Part shown: positions 53,225 through 61,400 of the stretch, piece by piece | Layout: every line of letters begins with the position of its first letter | How positions within the stretch are numbered: the first letter of the stretch is position 1 | Source: Paenibacillus barcinonensis | GTDB lineage: Bacteria > Bacillota > Bacilli > Paenibacillales > Paenibacillaceae | Assembly: GCF_003217495.1 (NCBI RefSeq) | Contig: NZ_QJSW01000012.1 | Span: 62,001-126,000 of the forward strand | DNA: 64,000 nucleotides | Direction of reading: 5' to 3' | Position numbers and translations under genes: made by a program | Notes under the pieces: model-generated | The model's database searches: none | Seen by the model: only the letters and a program-made list of their open reading frames with translations | What the model was told of the DNA's origin: nothing

Positions 53225-56200
53225 ATGCTCAAAAAGGTAGGATTATGCTTGCTTGCGGCTTTGCTTGCACTGACCTCGTTCAGTTGGCCGCAAATGACTT
53301 CAGTTTCCGCGGCAGCGGGCTACACGGATGTTTGGATTCCGAACGGTGGCGGCAAAATTATTAATCAGGGAGATATGCCCTCCTGGAATAACAATATTAA
53401 AAATTTTGATGCGAACAGCTTTGGCATTTTTGCGGGTGGTGCGCCAGGAACATCGGTAGATAAAAACAAAATCAGATCATTTAGTGCAGGGCATGTCCAA
53501 GCAGATGGTTTTGGTACATTCACTGCCAAAATTTCGGTAGCGAACAATCTGTCTTTAAGGCGTCTTGCTGAACCTGGTCAAGCCAAAATGCTTTTGAAGA
53601 TTGGATCAGTGGATGCCCTTATGAATAGTGCACAATTTCTTGTCATTATTAATGGGAAAGTAAAATTTGAGCAGCTCAGTGGCGGATCAGTGAACAGCTC
53701 ATGGATTGCTTTTGATAGTAACGATACCATCGAAATTCACATGGGGGGGTTCTTTAAAGGCGCCAGCGACATCGAGCTTTATTTCGCGGACATCACACCG
53801 CCTACATATAACGGTAACACCTTTACACATAACGGAGTTGTTCGGTTTAATGCAGATCCGGCTGTACAGAAGAATGAGCTATTTCTGAAACAAGGCAGTT
53901 ACATGAACCTAGCGCTGAATTTCAGCGAACCGGTATTTCCTTCCTTTGCAGAGGATGCTTCGGATCGAGTGAATGACAGGTTCAGCTTTATGCGAACAGA
54001 GCTATTCAGCAATCCGGGGGGAGACGGATTCGAACCTTCGGTTTATTATCTGACCAGCGCAGACAGCGGCTACAGTGATTTTGCTAATGGTGGATTGGAT
54101 CGGAACATCCATGCACGTTCCAGATTTAATTTCCGTTATCAGGCTGCGATGAATGATAGTACGGGTAATGTCCCGATTGATCCCAAGCGTCTGGTCGCAC
54201 CTTCAGAGGCAGATCGACCAACCTTCCTGGAACGGATGAATGCGGCAGGTTTCACAGATGGGGCGGGTAATCCGGTTCCAGCCTTTAACGGCATTGGTAC
54301 TGTTCCTTTTGCAGATAATGCAGAACCTGGCGGCACATTCCGCACCATTATCGATGCTCGGGTTCCTCAATACTCGGCATCCCGCAACGGTGTGCAGCCA
54401 GAGGTGCTGACAGGACTTGTGCTGAACAAGGGCGATGTTGTCGATTTTACCGTATATCTCAACGAGCAGGTCATCAGTGCATTTAAGCCGACTGAGGACA
54501 CATGGCTCAAATTCTCCAATGGATTGACCGCCGCTTACGTCAGCGGTCAGAACAGCAATACATGGACATTCCGCATGACTGTGCCGGATGGCAAAAGCAT
54601 AGAAACGTCACAGCTGGAGACGGCTGCATTGGAGCATGCTGGCAATCCGGGGGATGGAAAAGCCTTAACCGATTATGCAGGCAACGTACTCGTTGAACCC
54701 GTCAAGAAGATCGAATGGGCAGATCTGTCTGTGGACAATACCGCTCCTGAAGTCAATTTTGTTTATGAAAATCAGGATGGAGAAGTTATCCCCGAAGGAC
54801 AGTATGTGGGAAATGGTTCGTTTACGATTCAGGCGTTTGATCCCGACTTGAATGGTCAGGCCAGCAAAGGCTTGTTTCGTCCGGGCAACGGTTCAGGACT
54901 GGTATATTATGTGCTGAATCAAAGCCAGGCTGATCCTTTTGCAGGGAAGAACGATAACTTTGCAGCTGTGAAACGATTTTCTCTGACGCAGAAGCAGCCA
55001 GCAGACGAGCTATACCCCTCAGGATATGAGGGAGTGACACTGTCAGCAGGGCAGAACGGCATCAAAGTAAAACTGCCTGATGACGGTACACCCCTGAACG
55101 GGAATTGGTACCTGCACACATGGACAGCGGACATGACATGGGATTCTGCGCGTCAACGGATGCAGTATGACAAGGGAAGTGCGGAACGGGCCGCTTATCT
55201 TGCCCAGCACCCGGATGCAACCCCTGCGGAGCTGGAGGGATATTATCGACAGCATATACTTCCTAACCTTTCGGATTATGGAAACGTTACGCAATGGCCG
55301 CTTTCCGATTACATGCAGGACGACTCGAACTGGTCTTATCATGTTGGTTTGCTCAAGATCGACAACGATGATCCAAGCGTTGTGATCGGCAATGTGGTAG
55401 ACAACAATTCGGACAATGTGAAGGCTACGGTCAAAGCGACGGACCCAACCTCTTCCATTAAGGATAATAAGATTCAGTACCAGTTTGTAGCAGCAGGCAA
55501 AAATGTTACTGCTTCCGGCTGGCAGCATGCTGCACTAAATGCGGCAGGGGAGGTCGAAATAACGACCTTGAAAGACCCGGCAATTACCAAGGGCGGTCGT
55601 TATGAGCTGCATGTCAAAGCACAGGATGTTGCGGGTCATTCAGCAACAGCTGAGCCGAAAGCGGTGGATGTGCTGGTCATTTCCACGAAATTCAAAGCTT
55701 ATCCCGGCGCGTATGCAATCAATGACGGACCGGACTTTACAGTGGCTGGTATTCCGATTGATACTGCCGAGTACCAGTACACCCAAAGCTCCGAGCGTCC
55801 TGCGGGCAACAGCCAATGGACTGATTTTAAAGATGCACCTAAAGAAACCAAGCTGGGCGATGTGGCTGCCGAAAAGTACAGCTTCCCGGCCGACAAAACG
55901 CTAAATGGCACATGGTATGCCCATGTACGCATCAAACAGCAGGATACTGGACGGTACTATTACTACTATCAGGAGTACAAGTTTGATCATTTGCCGCCAA
56001 CTGTGAAATTTGGTTCTCAAGGCTACTTGTATCCAATGCCGGAGCAGTCTGTACAGATTGATGTATCCGATACGCTGGTTGACTTTGCAGGTGTGGCCGC
56101 CAAGAACATCCGTTACCAATGGATCAAGGTGGTCGAGGGACATGAGGAGCAGGAACCCGACCCGGATGGAAAAGGCTGGAGCACATCACCTGCGGATCGC

Positions 56201-58384
56201 CTCATCACGCTTCAGGTGGACAATAAAAAAGATAACGGAAACTATCGCCTGTACGTGTATGCCACCGATAGCTTGGGGAACGGCAAACTGTTTCACACCA
56301 GCGGTCTATTCTCCGTGTTTTATTTAAGCAGTGAACCGCCTGTGGGCAGCGCACGTTTGATTCGAACCGAAGGGCCGGGAGATGACGGATATACCGCCAT
56401 TATGGAGCTGACGGTTGACGTACCGGCCCAGGAAGGATATTTCTACTCCGTGTCCACGAATGGTGGAGACAACTGGAGTACATGGCTGCCGTATACGAAT
56501 TATGTAGGTGTGCCTGTGGACACCAACGATGTGGGCCAGCTGAAGTCCAAAGTTCGTGTGAAGTTCAAAGGCTTTTACGACAATATCAGCGAGATTGTAA
56601 CACCTGAGATTCAGATTCAGGATGCTCCTGCCTATGCCCTCGCTTCATTGGAAGAGATCATGCCGGTTCGCGGTGGAGAGAAAGTGCAGCATGGCGGACA
56701 GAATCAGGGTCAGGACATCGTATTTGATCTGGTAGAGGGCAAGACGGTGAAGCCAACCGGCAGTAACCCGGAAATGCCGGAGACGCTGGAGGCGAACAAA
56801 CGCTTTAAAATTTACCGGAACGGAAGCTATTCCTTCACGGTGAAGGATGGCGACAATACAGCGACTGTATTTATCGTGGTTTCCAATTTTGATGATACGC
56901 CGCCAGTAGTAAATGTGAAATATTCGACGATTGCAGCGACTAACGGAGCAGTGAAGGTCAGTCTGAAATCCAGCGAACCGATTCGGATTACGAATCTGCC
57001 AACCTCAACCAAAACCTTCCATGAGAATGGAGAGTTTACGTTTGAATATGAGGATGCGGTCGGGTTCACCGGAAGTGTGACAGCGACAGTAAGCAATATT
57101 GATACAACACCGCCGGAAGCCGACATTACGCTGCATTATAATCATCCAGACCTTAAAGCCTTAATCCGTTATGGCACGGGTACGGCAGTCGTGGACAGTG
57201 CGGGGGATGGCTACAGTGCAAACGGGGAATTCACTCATTTTGCCGTTCCGACACGTGATAATGTTCTTGCCTCCAATCTGATTGTGGCTCAAGTGACACC
57301 CAAAGCAGGAGGGGTTCCTGACTATCAGGTAGTATCAAACAGCTCAGGCACAAATCAATCGTCGATTGTGATGAAATCGGGCAACAAAGCACGATTCTCG
57401 CTGGCAGATGCTGCCGGGAACAGCGCAAAAATCGAATCGGATGTTATCTCGACATTGGTTGGCTCTATTCCTGCGGTAGACGAGATTACGATGGTTCGGG
57501 TGGATGATGACGGACAAATTATGGATGATAGCAAGCTTGTACAGATCGGAGAGCATGGATATTCCAAAGGTAAAGTACGTGTAAGCCTGGTGATGCCAAC
57601 AGCGGCAATGGAGGGCAATGTCATTTATGCGGGAGCAACGCCGGTATCGAGTTTCAGTGGTGAGTATACAACCAATGGTGAGCACTCCATCCTGCTCTCG
57701 GATCTGCTTGGCAACAAGAGGCAACTTAACTTCACTATAGAGGGTCTGGATAATACGGCACCAACAATTCGTCTCAATAAAACATCTACAACACTGTTGC
57801 AAAACAAACCGGGCTTTAGTCTGATTGAAGATCTGGGTGGCTACGTGGTGAGTGACAATCTGTCGACAGCAGAGAACATTCAGGTAACTGCGGCTGAATA
57901 TGTGCTGGAAGGCGGGCAATACGTGGACAAACCGCTGAACCTGAATGTTACGGGAAAACACACCCTTCGTTACACTGCCAAGGATCAGCTCGGTAACGTA
58001 AGTTATGCCCTTCAAACGGTATTTGTTCGTTCAAGTGACGGCATGTTTGTAACAGCCAATGGCATTCCGCTGTCTGATACCGAATCGGAAACAGCCATTG
58101 TTAACACGGGTATTGTTACGTTTAATGTGAGCCATTTCCGCACAGTTGCTTCTACGGGTGGAACCAAGCTGGAGAATGAGCTCGGCACATACGACGTGTA
58201 TTACTTCCCTGGACTTGTGCGAGAAGGACAGATGAAATATATCGCAACCAAAGTAACGTACAAGGAACTGGTCAGCAAGGATTTCAAGGTCACGCTGCCC
58301 AAAGCCGGATGGTACACCATCGTAGTGCAGAATCAGGAACGCGAACGCGTATACTCCACACTGCTCGTTAACCGGGCCAATTAG
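53225..58384 (+). CDS. Large exported Ig-like repeat protein
   Basis: 1719 aa. Signal peptide ending SVSAAAG, an N-terminal domain with GGGKIINQGDMPSW, and many beta-sandwich modules introduced by Asp-rich DTTPP/DNTAP signatures (for example DNTAPEVNF, DDTPPVVNV, DTTPPEADI), typical of bacterial Ig-like or cadherin-like stalks. No SLH, LPxTG or transmembrane anchor occurs at the C-terminus, which ends LLVNRAN, so it is secreted or held by another protein. AAAAGGAGAA lies before the ATG at 53225. It stands between the protease and a second giant exported protein in the same operon, suggesting a surface complex. Confidence 0.85.
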   Translation: MLKKVGLCLLAALLALTSFSWPQMTSVSAAAGYTDVWIPNGGGKIINQGDMPSWNNNIKNFDANSFGIFAGGAPGTSVDKNKIRSFSAGHVQADGFGTFTAKISVANNLSLRRLAEPGQAKMLLKIGSVDALMNSAQFLVIINGKVKFEQLSGGSVNSSWIAFDSNDTIEIHMGGFFKGASDIELYFADITPPTYNGNTFTHNGVVRFNADPAVQKNELFLKQGSYMNLALNFSEPVFPSFAEDASDRVNDRFSFMRTELFSNPGGDGFEPSVYYLTSADSGYSDFANGGLDRNIHARSRFNFRYQAAMNDSTGNVPIDPKRLVAPSEADRPTFLERMNAAGFTDGAGNPVPAFNGIGTVPFADNAEPGGTFRTIIDARVPQYSASRNGVQPEVLTGLVLNKGDVVDFTVYLNEQVISAFKPTEDTWLKFSNGLTAAYVSGQNSNTWTFRMTVPDGKSIETSQLETAALEHAGNPGDGKALTDYAGNVLVEPVKKIEWADLSVDNTAPEVNFVYENQDGEVIPEGQYVGNGSFTIQAFDPDLNGQASKGLFRPGNGSGLVYYVLNQSQADPFAGKNDNFAAVKRFSLTQKQPADELYPSGYEGVTLSAGQNGIKVKLPDDGTPLNGNWYLHTWTADMTWDSARQRMQYDKGSAERAAYLAQHPDATPAELEGYYRQHILPNLSDYGNVTQWPLSDYMQDDSNWSYHVGLLKIDNDDPSVVIGNVVDNNSDNVKATVKATDPTSSIKDNKIQYQFVAAGKNVTASGWQHAALNAAGEVEITTLKDPAITKGGRYELHVKAQDVAGHSATAEPKAVDVLVISTKFKAYPGAYAINDGPDFTVAGIPIDTAEYQYTQSSERPAGNSQWTDFKDAPKETKLGDVAAEKYSFPADKTLNGTWYAHVRIKQQDTGRYYYYYQEYKFDHLPPTVKFGSQGYLYPMPEQSVQIDVSDTLVDFAGVAAKNIRYQWIKVVEGHEEQEPDPDGKGWSTSPADRLITLQVDNKKDNGNYRLYVYATDSLGNGKLFHTSGLFSVFYLSSEPPVGSARLIRTEGPGDDGYTAIMELTVDVPAQEGYFYSVSTNGGDNWSTWLPYTNYVGVPVDTNDVGQLKSKVRVKFKGFYDNISEIVTPEIQIQDAPAYALASLEEIMPVRGGEKVQHGGQNQGQDIVFDLVEGKTVKPTGSNPEMPETLEANKRFKIYRNGSYSFTVKDGDNTATVFIVVSNFDDTPPVVNVKYSTIAATNGAVKVSLKSSEPIRITNLPTSTKTFHENGEFTFEYEDAVGFTGSVTATVSNIDTTPPEADITLHYNHPDLKALIRYGTGTAVVDSAGDGYSANGEFTHFAVPTRDNVLASNLIVAQVTPKAGGVPDYQVVSNSSGTNQSSIVMKSGNKARFSLADAAGNSAKIESDVISTLVGSIPAVDEITMVRVDDDGQIMDDSKLVQIGEHGYSKGKVRVSLVMPTAAMEGNVIYAGATPVSSFSGEYTTNGEHSILLSDLLGNKRQLNFTIEGLDNTAPTIRLNKTSTTLLQNKPGFSLIEDLGGYVVSDNLSTAENIQVTAAEYVLEGGQYVDKPLNLNVTGKHTLRYTAKDQLGNVSYALQTVFVRSSDGMFVTANGIPLSDTESETAIVNTGIVTFNVSHFRTVASTGGTKLENELGTYDVYYFPGLVREGQMKYIATKVTYKELVSKDFKVTLPKAGWYTIVVQNQERERVYSTLLVNRAN

Positions 58385-58405
58385 AGAAACGGAAGGGGTT
58401 CACCC

Positions 58406-61400
58406 ATGCGACGGAAGAACATCATACGAATGATTGCGGCGATGATGGCTGCAGTAATGCTGATTAGTGTGCTGCCGCTCCATATTGCTGCAGCAGCAGT
58501 TTCTGCTGCGGGTACAACATCCATCAAGAACGGGTTCATTAAAGTAACGGTGGATAATGCAAGCGGCCGCTTCAGCATCCGCACCGAAGACGGACAACCT
58601 ATTCGTAAAAAGGATAACGGCGTAGATATGATCTTTGGCGGAGATAACCCGGAGACCTCTTTTACAACGTTTAAGATTAATGGAACGGACCTGATTTTCG
58701 GTAATCCGTATAAAATGGCGCCCAACTGGACCTCGGAGGTGACCCCTCCGAAGGTCGTTACAGGAAATGACGGTACACAGAGCCTGGTGACCGTCTGGAC
58801 TGTTCAAGGCATTCGTATCAGTCAGATTATCACTTTGCTGCTCAAGGAAGATAAGGATCAGGGCGGTAATGCACGTGTGCAGTACGTTGTAGAAAATACA
58901 ACGGATGCCAAAGTAGAGATCGGCTCACGTGTATTGCTGGATACCTCTGTTGGTGGCAATGACGGGCCTGCATTCCAGATCGGACAGAACTATTCAGTTC
59001 CGTTGACGGTGGAGCGCAAGCTGGTTCATGAGCCGGAGAAACTTGGTTATGACAAAAACGTGGACGAGCAGGCCTATAATCTGCACAAGCTGCCCGCATA
59101 CTGGGTTATGCGGGATAAGCTGGAGCCAGGGAACCCGTCCGCAACGAACGTCATCGCCTACGGCTTCAACAACTTGTTTGAAGGTGGCATCAACATCGTA
59201 GATGAGATGGTTGTTGCACATTGGGCTAACCTGGCTGGCACGAAATGGGATTATGAACCAGATGAGAATCTGGATTATACCCAGGATACGAACAGGTACG
59301 GCACCGCAGATACCGCTGTCGCTTATTATTGGCAGCCCGATACGGTACAGGCTGGTGGTCAGCATACGTATGAGCTTGTATACGGTCTGGGTGAGATTGT
59401 GTCACCAGAGAAGGTTTTTGACGTACGTTTCCTCGATCCAACACAGAAGCTGGAGACCAACGAGGATGAGACAGGTTATATGCGAGATGGCATATTTGAA
59501 GTGAACACCGAGATCGAAAATCTGGAGATGTTCGGCATGAATCACAGCCGAGTAGATGTGACGTTGACACTGGAGAACGGCTTGAACTTTGTGGATGAAG
59601 ACGGCAAGGAGCTGAATACGAGAAGCCAGAAGCTCAGCTTCCGCAAAGACGTTCCGCCAGAGCAGGCTGCGCAGGGCGTGGAATTTATTCCATACAAGCC
59701 CGGTGAAACTGTTGCCGCCAAATGGCGAGTAAAGGGCACGGGTAAAGCCTGGCCTTCCACACGTCAGTACATGGTTACTGTAAGCAGTCCGGAAACGGAG
59801 AAAAAGCTGGAGACCACGATCAGTGAGAGCAAGGAGCTTCCGGAAGCGGAGATTCGTGCGATCTATGAATCGTCGAGGGCAGGTTTTATTTTCCTGCCGC
59901 CTGTTGGCGAGCTGCGCAAAACACTGGTGTACGCGTTATCGCCAGAGGAAACGTTCAGCAAGGATGAGAAATACATCACGCTGAACCTGTCCAATATTGC
60001 GGCATACAATGTCGGTAATGAGGCTACATCAACAGCAGCTAACTTTGATATGTACCTGGTGAACGTCAAGAACGGAGATCGCTACAAAGTTCCGGTGACC
60101 CGTTCTGTAACCACACAGCCGCTTGGCAATGGTTTCGCGGGAGACCTGAAACTGATCTATCGCGGAGGGGAAAAGGTCAAACCGGACGGGACAACACTGG
60201 AAGTGCTGAACGATTCTGTCCTGCCGCTTGGCGAGTATGCTGTACAGCTCGATTACAAGGACAAAACGATTCCCGAGTTATCTGAAGCACTTAGCTTCAC
60301 AACAAGCCAGACGTTTGCTGTAACAGACAATGAAGAAAACCGTGTTCGTAAGGCTGGTATTCTCGCTGTATACAAAACGAAACTGGATCTGAATGCAGGT
60401 GCAGGTGACAAGGCGGCATTCGCAGATGCTCTACCATGGACGTATGGGAATCTGACAGATGCACAATTCAAAACAAGACTGGAGCAGGACAGAGCAAGAT
60501 TCACAGCTGCGAAGCAGGAGATGGTTACGGCCTCCCGCAAGCTTGATCCTGCACTGGACATTGCCGGGGCGCTCAATGCAGCAGAATCGCCGGTATATGC
60601 TGTGCAAACGTTTGAGGATGAGAAGTCCTTTGACAGGTTCAAAAATGAACTGGACGAAGACGAAGAGCAGGAAGTTGTGCTTGAAGTGCGCGGTAAAATC
60701 GTGCAGTCTGGTACAGGCGTAAACGCTCAATATACGGTCCAATCCGATACCGAACCGGCAATCCTCAACCAAAGTGTTGCCTACAAGGGTAAGGATCTGA
60801 CCATCTCCACCGGTAAATTCCCGCTGGCCGATCGGTTGAAGGCTAATACCGATACCCCGTTCCTGCAGTCGCTATTTGTAGGCGGAGACGGCACGTTGAG
60901 TGTGGCCAATAGCGGATTTGTCTTTCATTCCGGGGAGTGGACCGTCGATTTCTACAACGGGTTCGACAAGTCACTCGGTACCGAATCGAAGCTAAGCGAT
61001 GAAGAGCAGGCCTGGGAGGAGGGACGCAACCCTGAAGACCCTACCCTGAACGGAACGCTGACGTGGGCGAACGGTATGATTGGTGACGCACTGAACCCCT
61101 ATCGGACATTGCTCGTATCGTATGTGTATTTTAACAAACATACGTTGTTCACCACGCCATCCTTCTCGCTGAACGGGTTTGGCTTGAAGCTGAATGATTT
61201 CATTTTGAGACAGGATGGGGTTTCATTCGGCGGTGCAATAAAGATGTTTATCGTTGATGGTGAAGTGAAAAACGTCATGTTCAACAAATCGGGGTTTGTG
61301 GGCATCGAATCCGCATTGAAATTCCAGCTGGACAACAGCATTGGTTTATTCAAACCAGACTCCGAGGATAGCATCAAAGGCGGCATTGATGTCACGCATT